Source of the DNA: Pseudomonas asuensis
GTDB taxonomy: Bacteria; Pseudomonadota; Gammaproteobacteria; Pseudomonadales; Pseudomonadaceae
NCBI RefSeq assembly: GCF_014646755.1
Contig: NZ_BMNW01000012.1
Span: forward strand, 1 to 64,000
Reading direction: 5' to 3'
Length of the DNA stretch: 64,000 nt
How positions within the stretch are numbered: the stretch's first letter is position 1; the number at the start of each line of letters is the position of its first letter. Shown here in pieces: positions 25,738-36,509 of the stretch. The notes beneath the pieces are model-generated. The model ran no database searches. It was given only the letters and a program-made list of their open reading frames with translations, and was not told the origin of the DNA. Both the position numbers and the translations under genes were made by a program.

Positions 25738-27171
25738 CTATAGAAGGAACATTGTGGCAAGACCAAGGAAGATGAAAAACCCTCCACTGTCAGTCATTGC
25801 CGTGATCAAAACACTTGATCCCATCGCAGGGTCCCGCCCAAACCGCTGCAACGTCATGGGAATCAGCACACCCATAAATGCGGCCAATAATAGATTCAAC
25901 GTCATGGCAGCGGTCATGACCACTCCCAGCGACCAACTGTCATAGAGATAATAAGCGATTACGCCAATCACCCCTCCCCAGATCAGTCCATTAAAGAGCG
26001 CAACACCTAACTCCTTCCGCAGCAGCCTCATGGTACTGCTTGCATTAAGCTGACCTAATGCCATAGCACGCACAATCATGGTAATGGTCTGATTGCCGGA
26101 GTTTCCACCAATACCTGCAACAATAGGCATCAAGGCTGCCAGCGCTACCAACTTTTCGATACTGCCTTCAAAAAGACCGATGACCCGAGAGGCAACAAAT
26201 GCTGTCACCAAGTTTGTAGCGAGCCAAGTCCATCGGTTGCCAATCGACTTCCAAACAGAAGCGAAAACATCTTCGTCCTCACGAAGACCTGCCATATTGA
26301 GTACTTCGGACTCACTTTCTTCACGAATCAAGTCCACCATTTCATCAATGGTCAGGCGGCCTATTAACTTCCCGTTCTTATCAACAACAGGTGAGGAAAT
26401 AAGATCGTAACGCTCAAACGCCTGGGCTGCCTCATAAGCATCGTTATCAGGGTGAAACGCTACGGGGTCGTTAGCCATTACCTCAGCGACTTGTTTCTCA
26501 GGATCGTTGACCAAGAGACGTTTAACAGGCAGAACGCCCTTTAATACGCCATCATAATCAACAACAAAAAGCTTGTCCGTATGACCTGGCAACTCTTTCA
26601 GGCGACGCAAATAACGAAGGACAACCTCAAGCGTGACATCATCACGAATGGTCACCATCTCGAAATCCATCAACGCGCCGACTTGATCTTCCTCATAGGA
26701 AAGCGCTGAGCGCACTCGTTCGCGCTGTTGAGCGTCTAGAGCCTCCATAAGCTCATGAACGACATCACGAGGAAGATCCGGTGCCAGATCCGCCAACTCG
26801 TCGGCATCCAACTGCCCTGCTATTGCCAGGATCTCCTGATCATCCATGTCAGCAATCAGCGTTTCACGAACAGAGTCAGAGACCTCTAGCAGGATATCGC
26901 CATCACGCTCAGTTTTAACAAGACTCCAGACGGTCAGACGCTCTTGAAGTGGTAGCGCCTCAAGGATAAAAGCGATATCTGCTGGATGCAGCTCATCCAA
27001 ACGACGACGAAGCTCGGAAAGCCCCTCTTGATGCAATGCCTCATCGGGCTGAGCAATCTGCTCGTCATGAGAGGGGCTTTCTACGAAGCGATATTGATGT
27101 AGCAGCTCAACGACTTGCGCCAGTCGCTCCTGCAAACTTTCCTGCGGCTTTCTTGCTTCCACTTCACTCAT
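25738..27171 (-). CDS. mgtE: Magnesium transporter (MgtE)
   Basis: MgtE is a Mg2+-gated inner-membrane channel. Domain order: cytoplasmic N-domain (about residues 35-145, LHPADIAFILEALP and LADLAPDLPRDVVHELMEALD), two CBS domains (about 150-270, LFVVDYDGVLKGVLPVKRLL and SSPVVDKNGKLIGRLTIDEMVDLI), then five membrane helices (about 310-475). The pore motifs PIVAGIGGNSGNQT and TDSGGFFIFLGLA are present. The length of 477 residues is standard. Confidence 0.95.
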   Translation of the reverse strand: MSEVEARKPQESLQERLAQVVELLHQYRFVESPSHDEQIAQPDEALHQEGLSELRRRLDELHPADIAFILEALPLQERLTVWSLVKTERDGDILLEVSDSVRETLIADMDDQEILAIAGQLDADELADLAPDLPRDVVHELMEALDAQQRERVRSALSYEEDQVGALMDFEMVTIRDDVTLEVVLRYLRRLKELPGHTDKLFVVDYDGVLKGVLPVKRLLVNDPEKQVAEVMANDPVAFHPDNDAYEAAQAFERYDLISSPVVDKNGKLIGRLTIDEMVDLIREESESEVLNMAGLREDEDVFASVWKSIGNRWTWLATNLVTAFVASRVIGLFEGSIEKLVALAALMPIVAGIGGNSGNQTITMIVRAMALGQLNASSTMRLLRKELGVALFNGLIWGGVIGVIAYYLYDSWSLGVVMTAAMTLNLLLAAFMGVLIPMTLQRFGRDPAMGSSVLITAMTDSGGFFIFLGLATMFLL

Positions 27172-27476
27172 AAGCGCACTCCATCCCCGACAACGGAGCG
27201 CGCTGCGGGAATTAAATCTTTAATAAACGAAACGGCGATCGAAATTTGTTAGATCGGGGTATGTCCATGGAAAAGGTCCACGAGCCCCGGCGGGGCTGAC
27301 AAGCGGAATAATAGCACTGCATGTGCTGAATCGGCGATGTAAAACAACTAAAAAACAATTATTTGGCATTCAATCTTTGTGCCTAGCCCGTGCTTAGCAA
27401 TCGAACTGCGCTATGAATCACAGCGGCATAGAATGCCCTGCATTACCCTATCCATTAGATGTCATGGAGGACAGCT
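27172..27476. other. Divergent intergenic region between mgtE and a small exported-protein gene
   Basis: About 300 bases with no ORF I can support. It holds a GC palindrome (agccccggcggggct, 27283-27297) and an AT-rich patch near 27340-27365. Promoters for both flanking genes probably lie here. No riboswitch fold was recognised by eye, although an Mg2+ sensor upstream of mgtE is a reasonable thing to test. Confidence 0.4.
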
Positions 27477-27977
27477 ATGTACCGCAATCCTGTTACATTC
27501 ATGTGTTTGGCAATACTGTTTTTTTCACATACAGCTACTGCCACAACCGTATTTCGGTGTGTAAGCGAACAAGGTCGTGTTAGTTTTTCTGCAAATGGTT
27601 GCCTTAAAGAGGAAGCAATCAATCATCAAGAAATTAAAAATCCAAAACCTGGCGGCTCCGGACTCAATCTCTCGATAATGCCGCAATCTTTACTTCAGCC
27701 CTCGACGTCTAAAAATCAATTGCCTGCGCCTCAGGAACCAGCGATTGCAGGAGCCAAAGAAGCAACTTGCCTGAGCACACTTTCTGGATCAGAGAGAAGA
27801 ACTGCGATTATTCAAAAGAAAGTTATAGCAGGCATGACGAGAGAGGATGTTGAAAGTGCACTGGGAAAACCAGACAGAATCACCGAGCACAACAGCCGCG
27901 CCCGCTATCACTACGTGACACAACACAAAAGACATTCACGTACTGTTAGTTTTGACGATTCAGGGTGTGTTAAGTAG
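27477..27977 (+). CDS. Small exported protein with DUF4124-like start and SmpA-like end
   Basis: I place the start at the ATG 6 bases after a GGAGG ribosome site; it gives 166 residues with a signal peptide (MYRNPVTFMCLAILFFSHTATA). The mature start TTVFRCVSEQGRVSFSANGC resembles the DUF4124 module. The C-terminal half (VIAGMTREDVESALGKPDRITE, then Y..R.VSFDDSGCV) resembles the SmpA/BamE-like fold. Four Cys could form disulfides. The role is unknown; combining the two modules is unusual. A terminator follows. Confidence 0.72.
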   Translation: MYRNPVTFMCLAILFFSHTATATTVFRCVSEQGRVSFSANGCLKEEAINHQEIKNPKPGGSGLNLSIMPQSLLQPSTSKNQLPAPQEPAIAGAKEATCLSTLSGSERRTAIIQKKVIAGMTREDVESALGKPDRITEHNSRARYHYVTQHKRHSRTVSFDDSGCVK

Positions 27978-27983
27978 CAAACA

Positions 27984-28012
27984 AAAAGCCACACCCTGAC
28001 GGTGTGGCTTTT
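27984..28012. terminator. Bidirectional terminator between the exported protein and pheA
   Basis: A 12-bp perfect stem (aaaagccacacc / ggtgtggctttt) with a five-base loop has T-tracts on both strands and serves the two convergent genes. Confidence 0.88.
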
Positions 28013-28017
28013 GAGTG

Positions 28018-29112
28018 TTAAAGCACAGCTTTGGGATACGACCCCAAGACTTTTAAAGCGACTGTATCGCTATTAATTTTTTCCAGTACATCCTTGATAA
28101 GAGGATCATGCTGGTGGCCGATAAAGTCTATGAAGAAGACATACGTCCATTTTCCACTGCGAGATGGACGCGTCTCAATACGCGTTAAATCAATGTTGTT
28201 TGCATGAAAAGGCATCAATAAGTCATGCAATGCGCCTGGCTTATTGCGAGTCGATACAATGACAGACGTTTTATCATCGCCGCTAGGCGGAATTTCCTGA
28301 TTGCCGATAATCAAGAAACGCGTAGAGTTGTCCGGGCGATCTTCAATTTTTTCGTGTAGCTTGGACAGGCCATATAAAGATGCAGCCATATCTCCAGCTA
28401 TCGCAGCGCTATTCCATTCGCTTTTGACTCGTTTCGCGGCTTCAGCATTACTTGAAACAGCAACCCGTTCAATATTTGGAAAATAAGCATCCAGCCATTT
28501 GCGACATTGAGCCAGAGACTGCGCATGCGAATAGACACGCGAGATGCTGTCTGTTTTTGTTGCTTCGCCTATAAGCAGATGATGGTGGATACGTAGCTCC
28601 ACCTCACCACAAATAACGAGATCATGCTCCAGGAAGCTATCCAGCGTGTGATTAACGGCACCCTCTGTTGAGTTCTCAACAGGAACAACACCGAAATTCA
28701 CAGCACCGGCTGCAACCTCACGAAAAACCTCATCAATAGCCGCCATTGGCCGTGTTTTTACGGCCATACCGAAATGCTTGAGCGTAGCAGCTTGCGAGAA
28801 CGTACCTTCCGGCCCTAAATAGGCGACTTTTAGCGGCTCCTCAAGCGCAAGGCATGAGGACATGATCTCTCGAAACAAACGAGCCATGTCTTCATTGCTC
28901 AACGGGCCCTGGTTGCGCTCCATTACCCGTTTAAGCACCTGCGCCTCACGCTCCGGCCGGTAAAAGACCGGACTTTCGCCCTTGTCTAGCGACTTCATCT
29001 TCACGCGAGCCACATCCTGAGCACAACGAGCACGCTCACTGATGAGCTCCTGAATCTTTTCATCCAGACTATCGATGCGCAGGCGCAGGGCCTTGAGCTC
29101 TTGTTCAGCCAT
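28018..29112 (-). CDS. pheA: Bifunctional chorismate mutase / prephenate dehydratase (P-protein)
   Basis: PheA converts chorismate to prephenate and then to phenylpyruvate for phenylalanine synthesis. The AroQ chorismate mutase domain (about residues 1-90, LRLRIDSLDEKIQELISERARCAQDVARVK) precedes the dehydratase (about 94-275, VAYLGPEGTFSQAA, VPVENSTEGAVNHTLDSF, DRPDNSTRFLIIG) and an ACT domain (about 285-360, KPGALHDLL..F....IDLTRIETRPSR). The ESRP-type phenylalanine-sensing motif is seen as ETRP. It follows serC by 3 bases, in the usual pseudomonad order. Confidence 0.97.
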   Translation of the reverse strand: MAEQELKALRLRIDSLDEKIQELISERARCAQDVARVKMKSLDKGESPVFYRPEREAQVLKRVMERNQGPLSNEDMARLFREIMSSCLALEEPLKVAYLGPEGTFSQAATLKHFGMAVKTRPMAAIDEVFREVAAGAVNFGVVPVENSTEGAVNHTLDSFLEHDLVICGEVELRIHHHLLIGEATKTDSISRVYSHAQSLAQCRKWLDAYFPNIERVAVSSNAEAAKRVKSEWNSAAIAGDMAASLYGLSKLHEKIEDRPDNSTRFLIIGNQEIPPSGDDKTSVIVSTRNKPGALHDLLMPFHANNIDLTRIETRPSRSGKWTYVFFIDFIGHQHDPLIKDVLEKINSDTVALKVLGSYPKAVL

Positions 29113-29115
29113 AAC

Positions 29116-30201
29116 TTAACCGTGCTCCTTTTCGAACTCAGTCATATAAGCCACTAGAGCCTGTACAGCCTCAAGACTTACTGCATTGTAAATAGATGCA
29201 CGCATGCCACCCACCGAGCGATGCCCCTGGAGATAGAGAAGACCGCGCGCTTCGGCACCTAACAAGAATGTCTTATCTAGACGCTCATCTGCCAGACGGA
29301 AAGGCACGTTCATCCAGGAGCGATCGTTCGTGGCAATCGGGTTCGTATACATCTCACTGCCGTCGATGAATCCATACAGCAGCTCTTGCTTTTGACGATT
29401 GATCCGTTCGATAGCAGGCAGTCCACCCTGGTCTTTCAGCCACTGAAAAACTAGGCCAGATAAGTACCAGGAAAACGTCGCTGGCGTGTTGTACATCGAG
29501 CCATTGTCTGCTTCGACTTTATAATCGAGCAGTTTGGGACAAGATGAGCGTGCACGCCCCAGCAGTTCTTCCTGAACAATAACCACAACCAGGCCACTGG
29601 GTCCGATGTTTTTTTGCGCACCCGCATAAATCAGACCAAACCGTGACACATCGAGAGGACGTGACAACAAGTTCGATGATGCGTCAGCCACTAGAGGAAT
29701 ATCACCGACTTCAGGAATCCAGTTGTATTCAAGGCCGCCAATGGTTTCGTTGGGAGTGTAATGAACATAGGCTGCATCATTGGAAAGCTGCCATTCATTC
29801 TGCCCAGGGATAGCTAGGTAATCGTACTTTTTCGCACTAGCAGCGACATTAACTGCGCCATAGTTTTGGGCCTGTTCGATAGCCTTGCGCGACCAGATCC
29901 CTGTGTCGATGTAATCAGCTTTTCCGCCCTCAGGAAGCAGATTTAGTGCGATTTGGGCGAACTGCAGACTTGCACCACCCTGCAGGAAGAGCACCTTGTA
30001 ATCCGAAGGAATTACAAGCAGATCCCGCAGGTCTTGCTCAGCTTTCGAACTGATCGCAGTGAAGTCATCACCACGATGGCTCATCTCCATGACAGATAAG
30101 CCACGCCCCTGCCAGTCGAGCAAATCAGCCTGAGCTTGTTTCAGTACCGCTTCCGGCAAGGCAGCCGGGCCAGCGCAGAAGTTATACGCTCGCTTGCTCA
30201 T
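29116..30201 (-). CDS. serC: Phosphoserine aminotransferase (SerC)
   Basis: SerC makes phosphoserine from 3-phosphohydroxypyruvate and also serves pyridoxine synthesis. The N-terminus (YNFCAGPAALPEAVL), the SHRG segment, the PLP lysine K197 in IYAGAQKNIGPSG, and the C-terminal GHRSVGGMRASIYNA are diagnostic. The length of 361 residues is standard. Its start overlaps the gyrA stop by one base (TAATG), so translation is probably coupled to gyrA. Confidence 0.97.
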   Translation of the reverse strand: MSKRAYNFCAGPAALPEAVLKQAQADLLDWQGRGLSVMEMSHRGDDFTAISSKAEQDLRDLLVIPSDYKVLFLQGGASLQFAQIALNLLPEGGKADYIDTGIWSRKAIEQAQNYGAVNVAASAKKYDYLAIPGQNEWQLSNDAAYVHYTPNETIGGLEYNWIPEVGDIPLVADASSNLLSRPLDVSRFGLIYAGAQKNIGPSGLVVVIVQEELLGRARSSCPKLLDYKVEADNGSMYNTPATFSWYLSGLVFQWLKDQGGLPAIERINRQKQELLYGFIDGSEMYTNPIATNDRSWMNVPFRLADERLDKTFLLGAEARGLLYLQGHRSVGGMRASIYNAVSLEAVQALVAYMTEFEKEHG

Positions 30202-33020
30202 TACTCATCGTCCTCATTAGGCATGTCGTCAGAGGGAACATCATTAGCACCCGGCAGGACATCCTCGTCGCCTGGCTCTTCGCTGACTACAGGAAGCTCT
30301 TTATCAAGCAACGCCTCGTCAAGCTCACCCTCATGCTCGATCAGCTCTTCATCAACCGAAGGCTCTTGCACACGCTCAAGGCCTACCAGCTTCTCGCCGT
30401 TGCCCAGCTTGATCAAGGTAACCCCTTGAGTGTTACGCCCCTGAAGCGACACCTCATCAACACGCGTACGCACCAACGTGCCCTGATCGGAAATCAACAT
30501 GATTTCCTCGCCTTCCAATACCTGAATAGCACCAATCAACGGACCGTTACGCTCGTTGGCAACCATGGCTATCACACCTTGGCCACCACGACCGCGCTGA
30601 GGATACTCAGCAATAGCGGTACGCTTACCATAACCATTCAAGCTGGCAGTCAAAATCTGCGCCTGTTCCTCTGGAATCAGCATGGAAATCAGATGCTGCC
30701 CATCACCCAGACGCATACCGCGCACCCCACGAGCCGTACGGCCCATCGTGCGAACATGACGCTCCTTGAAGCGAATGACCTTACCGTTATCGGAGAACAG
30801 CATGACCTCTTGAGCGCCATCAGTAATGGCTGCTGCGATCAGGCTATCACCCTCCTCCAGCTTCAGAGCAATCAAGCCATTGCTACGCGGACGGCTAAAT
30901 TGCACTAACGGCGTCTTTTTGACTGTACCGTAAGCTGTTGCCATAAAGATGTAGGATCCAGTCGGCTCGTCTTTGCCACTGTCTTCAGCGCCGTCTTGGC
31001 TCTCGTCCAGCTCAGCCTCATCCTCAGGCGTCACCTCTTCGATTACATCGTCCTGGTCACCCAGGTCTTCATCTTCAGGTGCTTGCTGACGCACGGCCTC
31101 CAAATCCACTGGCAGCATTGCTGTAATGCGCTCGCCTTCAGCCAGGGGTAGAAGATTTACAAGCGGACGGCCCCGAGCAGCGCGGGAAGCCTCTGGAATT
31201 TCATAGGTCTTTTTCCAATACACCTTGCCGAGGCTGGAGAACAACAACAGCGTGGTATGGCTATTGGCAACCAGTAGATGCTCAATGTAGTCGTCGTCTT
31301 TCACGCCTGAAGCGGAGCGACCACGACCACCACGACGCTGGGCCTGATAAGCATGCAAAGGCTGGGACTTGGCGTAGCCACCATGGGAGATAGTAACTAC
31401 ACGATCTTCTTCCGTGATCAGATCAGCAATGGTCAGGTCGACTTGAGAAGCAACGATCTCGGTACGCCGTGTATCGCCGAACTCAGTCTTGATCTTTTCC
31501 AGCTCCTCACGGATGACTTCCATGAGACGCTCGGGGCTATTGAGGATTCGAATCAATTCCCCAATCTGCTTCAGGATTTCCTGATACTCGGCCAGCAGCT
31601 TTTCATGCTCAAGGCCAGTCAGACGATGCAGTCGCAGATCAAGAATGGCCTGAGCCTGTTCAGGAGACAGCCAGTACTTACCTTCACGAAGGCCATACTG
31701 CGGATCCAGATTTTCCGGGCGGCAGGAATCAGCGCCAGCGCGCTCTACCATGGCCTCGACAGCACTGGACTCCCACCCCGTCGCAATCAGCCGCTCTTTT
31801 GCTTCAGCAGGCGTAGGAGAAGATCTGATCAGCTCAATAACCGGATCGATATTAGACAGCGCAACAGCCTGACCTTCAAGGATATGGCCACGCTCGCGTG
31901 CTTTACGCAGTTCATAGAGGGTTCGACGGGTAACCACCTCGCGGCGGTGCCGAATAAATGCCTCAAGCATGTCCTTAAGGTTAAGGACCTTGGGTTGGCC
32001 ATCTACCAGCGCGACGATATTGATACCAAATACTGTTTGGAGCTGTGTTTGTGCATAGAGGTTATTCAGCACAACCTCAGCTACTTCACCGCGGCGCAAT
32101 TCGATTACGACACGCATACCGTCTTTATCAGACTCGTCACGCAGTTCAGTAATACCTTCGATCTTGCGCTCTTTCACCAGCTCAGCAATCTTCTCGATCA
32201 GGCGAGCCTTGTTTAGCTGGTAAGGAAGCTCGGTAATGACAATCTGCTGACGAGTACCTGACTTGTCGATGTCTTCAACGCCCGCACGTGCCCGCACATA
32301 GATGCGCCCACGCCCAGTACGATAAGCCTCTATGATCCCGGCCCGGCCATTGATAATACCCGCTGTCGGGAAATCAGGCCCCGGGATGTATTGCATGAGC
32401 TGGTCAATGGTCAGCTCACTGTTCTCGATCAGAGCAAGACAGCCATCAATTACTTCGGTCAGGTTGTGAGGCGGGATATTGGTAGCCATACCTACCGCAA
32501 TACCGCTAGAGCCATTGACAAGAAGGTTGGGGACCTTTGTTGGCATGACAGCCGGAATCTTCAAGGACCCGTCGTAGTTGTCTACCCAGTCGACGGTCTC
32601 CTTGTCCAGATCCGCCAGGATTTCATGGGTCATCTTGAACATACGGACTTCGGTGTATCGCATAGCGGCTGCAGAGTCGCCATCAACCGAACCGAAGTTG
32701 CCTTGACCATTCACCAGCATGTAGCGAAGGGAGAACGGCTGCGCCATACGTACAATAGTGTCGTATACCGCGGAGTCACCGTGTGGGTGGTATTTACCGA
32801 TTACGTCGCCCACGACACGGGCGGACTTGAGATAAGGCTTGTTCCAATCGTTGCCTAGTTCACTCATGGCATAAAGCACACGGCGATGCACAGGTTTCAA
32901 GCCGTCGCGCACATCCGGCAATGCGCGTCCGACGATTACGCTCATTGCATAATCGAGGTAAGACTGTCTGAGTTCGTCTTCAATATTGACCGGGAGGATT
33001 TCTTTGGCCAGTTCGCCCAT
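30201..33020 (-). CDS. gyrA: DNA gyrase subunit A
   Basis: GyrA cuts and rejoins DNA in the A2B2 gyrase that introduces negative supercoils. The catalytic tyrosine is Y122 ([10 protein letters not shown]) and the GyrA box is QRRGGRG at residues 561-567. The quinolone-determining segment reads GDSAVYD, with Ser83 and Asp87, so no classical resistance change is seen. A very acidic stretch (about residues 649-685) interrupts the C-terminal beta-pinwheel, and a second acidic tail ends the 939-residue protein; both features occur in pseudomonads. Confidence 0.98.
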   Translation of the reverse strand: MGELAKEILPVNIEDELRQSYLDYAMSVIVGRALPDVRDGLKPVHRRVLYAMSELGNDWNKPYLKSARVVGDVIGKYHPHGDSAVYDTIVRMAQPFSLRYMLVNGQGNFGSVDGDSAAAMRYTEVRMFKMTHEILADLDKETVDWVDNYDGSLKIPAVMPTKVPNLLVNGSSGIAVGMATNIPPHNLTEVIDGCLALIENSELTIDQLMQYIPGPDFPTAGIINGRAGIIEAYRTGRGRIYVRARAGVEDIDKSGTRQQIVITELPYQLNKARLIEKIAELVKERKIEGITELRDESDKDGMRVVIELRRGEVAEVVLNNLYAQTQLQTVFGINIVALVDGQPKVLNLKDMLEAFIRHRREVVTRRTLYELRKARERGHILEGQAVALSNIDPVIELIRSSPTPAEAKERLIATGWESSAVEAMVERAGADSCRPENLDPQYGLREGKYWLSPEQAQAILDLRLHRLTGLEHEKLLAEYQEILKQIGELIRILNSPERLMEVIREELEKIKTEFGDTRRTEIVASQVDLTIADLITEEDRVVTISHGGYAKSQPLHAYQAQRRGGRGRSASGVKDDDYIEHLLVANSHTTLLLFSSLGKVYWKKTYEIPEASRAARGRPLVNLLPLAEGERITAMLPVDLEAVRQQAPEDEDLGDQDDVIEEVTPEDEAELDESQDGAEDSGKDEPTGSYIFMATAYGTVKKTPLVQFSRPRSNGLIALKLEEGDSLIAAAITDGAQEVMLFSDNGKVIRFKERHVRTMGRTARGVRGMRLGDGQHLISMLIPEEQAQILTASLNGYGKRTAIAEYPQRGRGGQGVIAMVANERNGPLIGAIQVLEGEEIMLISDQGTLVRTRVDEVSLQGRNTQGVTLIKLGNGEKLVGLERVQEPSVDEELIEHEGELDEALLDKELPVVSEEPGDEDVLPGANDVPSDDMPNEDDE

Positions 33021-33089
33021 GAGAAGCCTGGTTCCTTAGTTTCAACACCCTGCGGGAAAGCGGTAAATACTACCACAAACCAAGGGTTG

Positions 33090-33107
33090 CCTGCGGTTCC
33101 CCGCAGG
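33090..33107. repeat. Hairpin between mtnA and gyrA
   Basis: A 7-bp stem (cctgcgg / ccgcagg) with a four-base loop sits in the gap between mtnA and gyrA on the minus strand. It lacks a good T-run, so it may be a weak terminator or an element of the gyrA leader. Confidence 0.4.
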
Positions 33108-33136
33108 ATATGTGTGAGTCGTTTTAAGCTGAAAAA

Positions 33137-34213
33137 TCAATGCAACCGCTTGCGATTCATAAGCGCGGCCATTTTCTCGGCGGTAGGTCGTTCAATGACC
33201 CCCCGCTCAGTCACAATCGCATCAATCAAATCGGCCGGTGTTACATCGAAAACAGGGTTTATGGCATCCACATCTGCTGCAATCCGAACGCCACCAATCT
33301 CGAGCAGCTCTCGTCCTTCACGCTGCTCGATGGGGATGTCTTCACCGGACATCAGATTCATATCAATGGTTGAGCTTGGTGCCACAACCATAAAGCGCAC
33401 ACCATGGTGCATAGCATTGACAGCCAACTGGTAAGTACCAATTTTATTGGCCACATCACCATTGGCCGTGATTCGATCAGCTCCTACGATGACCCAGGAG
33501 ATATTACCGGTTTTCATCAGATGAGCTGCCGCCGCATCGGCATTCAATGTGACTGGAATCCCCTCACCGGCAAGTTCCCAAGCAGTCAGACGAGCCCCCT
33601 GCAGCCAAGGACGTGTCTCATCAGCAAAAACCTTATCTACAAGCCCCGCTATGTGAGCCGCACGAATGACGCCCAGGGCAGTACCAAATCCACCCGTAGC
33701 CAGCGCTCCGGTATTGCAATGGGTCAAAAGCGTCTGAACGCCATCACCATGCTTACGGATCAACTCGACCCCAAGCTGTGCCATGGTCAGATTGGCTTCA
33801 CGATCACTTTCGTGAATGGCAATAGCCTCCGCCTCAAGGGCCAAGAGTGCTTCTTCACCAGGCTTGAGTCGCTTCAGGCGCTCCCGCATCCGGTTAAGCG
33901 CCCAGAACAAATTAACGGCCGTAGGACGGGAATCAGCGAGCATTCGCATATCTTCATCCAGCGTCTGCAGCCAGTCTTCCCCCGACTGATGACGCATGCG
34001 AGCGCCTAACACCACACCATAAGCCGCACTGATACCAATCGCCGGCGCGCCTCGCACTACCATTTGCTTGATAGCCTCAGCCACGCCCGCTGCTGAGTCG
34101 TACGTGAGCCAGATTTCCTGCATAGGCAACAAGCGCTGATCCAGCAGATGCAGCACACCCTCTTTCCACTCGATAGCCTTGACCTTCTCTGCGGCCAGAA
34201 GTCGCTCGCGCAT
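33137..34213 (-). CDS. mtnA: S-methyl-5-thioribose-1-phosphate isomerase (MtnA)
   Basis: MtnA isomerises methylthioribose-1-phosphate to the ribulose form in methionine salvage. I choose the ATG that gives [16 protein letters not shown]; 23 more upstream residues are not family-like. Motifs include [34 protein letters not shown] (catalytic Cys) and [19 protein letters not shown] (catalytic Asp). The length of 358 residues matches the family. It is divergent from mtaD, whose enzyme acts earlier in the same salvage route. Confidence 0.95.
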   Translation of the reverse strand: MRERLLAAEKVKAIEWKEGVLHLLDQRLLPMQEIWLTYDSAAGVAEAIKQMVVRGAPAIGISAAYGVVLGARMRHQSGEDWLQTLDEDMRMLADSRPTAVNLFWALNRMRERLKRLKPGEEALLALEAEAIAIHESDREANLTMAQLGVELIRKHGDGVQTLLTHCNTGALATGGFGTALGVIRAAHIAGLVDKVFADETRPWLQGARLTAWELAGEGIPVTLNADAAAAHLMKTGNISWVIVGADRITANGDVANKIGTYQLAVNAMHHGVRFMVVAPSSTIDMNLMSGEDIPIEQREGRELLEIGGVRIAADVDAINPVFDVTPADLIDAIVTERGVIERPTAEKMAALMNRKRLH

Positions 34214-34394
34214 GATCACCCTCATCGCCTGAAACAAAACGTCAATTATACAGGGGTGACACATACCGCTGTGACAGGACATCGCTAATACGTGGGTTTA
34301 TGGACGCTTTTATCGATAATCTGGCATGCCTGAGTCCCGCCATCAGGCTGACGCCAGTTATACTTTCATTTATTTGTCTTCAGGAAGTCTTTTC

Positions 34395-35717
34395 ATGCCC
34401 GACACCGTAGCACTCGATCTGCTCCTTATCCCCACCTGGATTGTTCCAGTGGAACCGGCCGGGGTGGTACTGACTGACTACGCCATAGGCATAAAGGATG
34501 GACAAATTGCTGTACTTGCTCCCTGTTCGGATTTGCGACGCTATCAAGCTGCCGAACGGGTCGAACTGCCCGGCATGCTATTAAGTCCAGGCCTTATCAA
34601 TATGCACGGTCATGCGGCGATGACATTGTTCCGTGGCCTTGCAGATGATCTTCCGCTCATGACCTGGTTACAAGAGCATATCTGGCCTGCTGAGGCCAAA
34701 TGGGTAAGCGAAGATTTTGTCCGCGACGGGACTCGACTGGCGATTGCCGAACAGATCAAAGGCGGCATTACCTGTTTTTCAGATATGTATTTTTTCCCGC
34801 AAGTGGCATGCGAGGCTATCCACGAGTCAGGAATGCGCGCGCAAGTTACCCTGCCAATCATGAACTTTGCTGTTCCTGGCGCAAGAACCGCAGATGAGTC
34901 CATACGCCGGGGTCTTGAGCTGTTTGATGATTTAAAGCTGCATGAGCGCATCAAGGTTGCCTTTGGCCCTCATGCCCCTTACACCGTGAGCGATGACAAG
35001 CTGGCTAATGTTTTGATGCTGGCTGACCAGCTTGATGCGTGCATTCACATGCACGTCCACGAAACGGCTGGAGAAGTACAGGAAGCCATTGAAAAAACAG
35101 GAGAGCGTCCACTTACACGCTTACGCAGGCTGGGTCTGCTTGGGCCACGCTTCCAGTCGGTACACATGACACAGATCGATGAGGAAGACCTGGAAAACCT
35201 GGTTGAGACCAATACCCATGTTATCCACTGCCCAGAATCCAACCTCAAACTTGCCAGTGGTTTCTGTCCGGTCGAAACGCTTTGGCAGGCGGGGGTGAAT
35301 GTTGCCATAGGCACGGATGGCGCAGCCAGCAACAACGACTTGGATCTTCTAGGCGAAACGCGTACTGCAGCCCTCCTCGCCAAGGCAGTCGCCAGCTCCG
35401 CAACCGCACTGGATGCACACAGAGCCTTGCGAATGGCTACGCTTAACGGCGCCCGCGCGCTGGGCCTTGAGCGCTGCCTGGGCTCACTGGAAGTGGGTAA
35501 GGCTGCCGATATGGTTGCCTTTGACATGAACGGACTGGCCCAGCAGCCTATTTATGATCCAGTGTCCCAGCTCATTTACGCCAGTAATCGTGACTGCGTG
35601 AAACACGTTTGGGTGGGTGGACGCCCCGTGTTGAAAGACGGCAGTCTGACCCGAATAGATGAACAAGAACTGATAGAGAACGCACGTGCGTGGGGCCGGA
35701 AAATAGCAGCTCGCTAA
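34395..35717 (+). CDS. mtaD: 5-methylthioadenosine / S-adenosylhomocysteine deaminase (TRZ/ATZ family)
   Basis: An amidohydrolase that deaminates methylthioadenosine (and probably S-adenosylhomocysteine). I start at the ATG after an AGGA site ([13 protein letters not shown]), giving 440 residues. Metal ligands: [15 protein letters not shown] (HxH), HMHVHET in the barrel centre and [12 protein letters not shown] near the C-terminal third. The divergent mtnA gene and the family's role in pseudomonad methylthioadenosine use support the call. Older annotations call it N-ethylammeline chlorohydrolase-like. Confidence 0.9.
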   Translation: MPDTVALDLLLIPTWIVPVEPAGVVLTDYAIGIKDGQIAVLAPCSDLRRYQAAERVELPGMLLSPGLINMHGHAAMTLFRGLADDLPLMTWLQEHIWPAEAKWVSEDFVRDGTRLAIAEQIKGGITCFSDMYFFPQVACEAIHESGMRAQVTLPIMNFAVPGARTADESIRRGLELFDDLKLHERIKVAFGPHAPYTVSDDKLANVLMLADQLDACIHMHVHETAGEVQEAIEKTGERPLTRLRRLGLLGPRFQSVHMTQIDEEDLENLVETNTHVIHCPESNLKLASGFCPVETLWQAGVNVAIGTDGAASNNDLDLLGETRTAALLAKAVASSATALDAHRALRMATLNGARALGLERCLGSLEVGKAADMVAFDMNGLAQQPIYDPVSQLIYASNRDCVKHVWVGGRPVLKDGSLTRIDEQELIENARAWGRKIAAR

Positions 35718-35806
35718 CCAAGCGCCCAATCAGCTGTAGGCTCATCAGGCAGATGCCAGACCATAAAAGCATCTGCATAACGAATTTAGAGAATGGAGTG
35801 TAATGG

Positions 35807-36505
35807 ATGTCCAACGTCGATAATGCCGAGATCGCCAAATTCGAAGCCCTCGCTTCTCGCTGGTGGGATCGAGAAAGTGAATTCAAGCCGCTCCACGACA
35901 TCAACCCACTGCGCGTCAACTGGATCGACCAGCATGCCAACCTTGCCGGCAAGAAAGTGCTGGATGTCGGTTGCGGTGGCGGCATCCTGAGCGAAGCCAT
36001 GGCTGTGCGCGGTGCAGACGTCACTGGAATTGATATGGGCGAAGCGCCCCTTTCAGTGGCGCAACTCCACCAGCTGGAGTCTGGAGTCCCTGTCAGCTAC
36101 CGCCGTATCACTGCTGAGGACCTGGCGGCTGAAGCACCAGGCACATATGACGTCGTTACCTGCATGGAGATGCTCGAGCACGTTCCCGACCCAGCATCTG
36201 TGATTCAAGCATGCAAGACGCTGGTCAAACCGGGCGGCCATGTCTTTTTCTCCACGATCAACCGCAATCCCAAATCCTATCTGTTTGCCATCGTAGGCGC
36301 CGAGTATGTCCTGCGCCTGCTGCCACGCGGCACTCATGATTTCCGCAAGTTTATTCGTCCATCTGAGCTAGGCGCATGGTGCCGCAATACCGGGCTAAAC
36401 GTGCGGGATGTCATTGGCATGACGTATAACCCCATCACCAAGGTCTACAAGCTTGGCAATGATGTCGACGTGAACTACATGCTACGCACCGTTCGCGAGG
36501 AGTAA
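35807..36505 (+). CDS. ubiG: Ubiquinone biosynthesis O-methyltransferase (UbiG)
   Basis: UbiG performs both O-methylations in ubiquinone synthesis. The N-terminus ([33 protein letters not shown]) and SAM motif ([17 protein letters not shown]) are diagnostic, with [10 protein letters not shown] and [16 protein letters not shown] further on. The length of 232 residues is standard. It is followed 4 bases later by mupP, in the conserved pseudomonad order. Confidence 0.97.
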   Translation: MSNVDNAEIAKFEALASRWWDRESEFKPLHDINPLRVNWIDQHANLAGKKVLDVGCGGGILSEAMAVRGADVTGIDMGEAPLSVAQLHQLESGVPVSYRRITAEDLAAEAPGTYDVVTCMEMLEHVPDPASVIQACKTLVKPGGHVFFSTINRNPKSYLFAIVGAEYVLRLLPRGTHDFRKFIRPSELGAWCRNTGLNVRDVIGMTYNPITKVYKLGNDVDVNYMLRTVREE

Positions 36506-36509
36506 TAGG

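Noticed and set aside
31353-32216. Long open frame antisense to gyrA
   Set aside because: It is a by-product of gyrA codon usage; gyrA is unambiguous and the antisense frame resembles no family.
30201-33020. Quinolone-resistance allele in gyrA
   Set aside because: Residues 83 and 87 are Ser and Asp, the usual sensitive forms.
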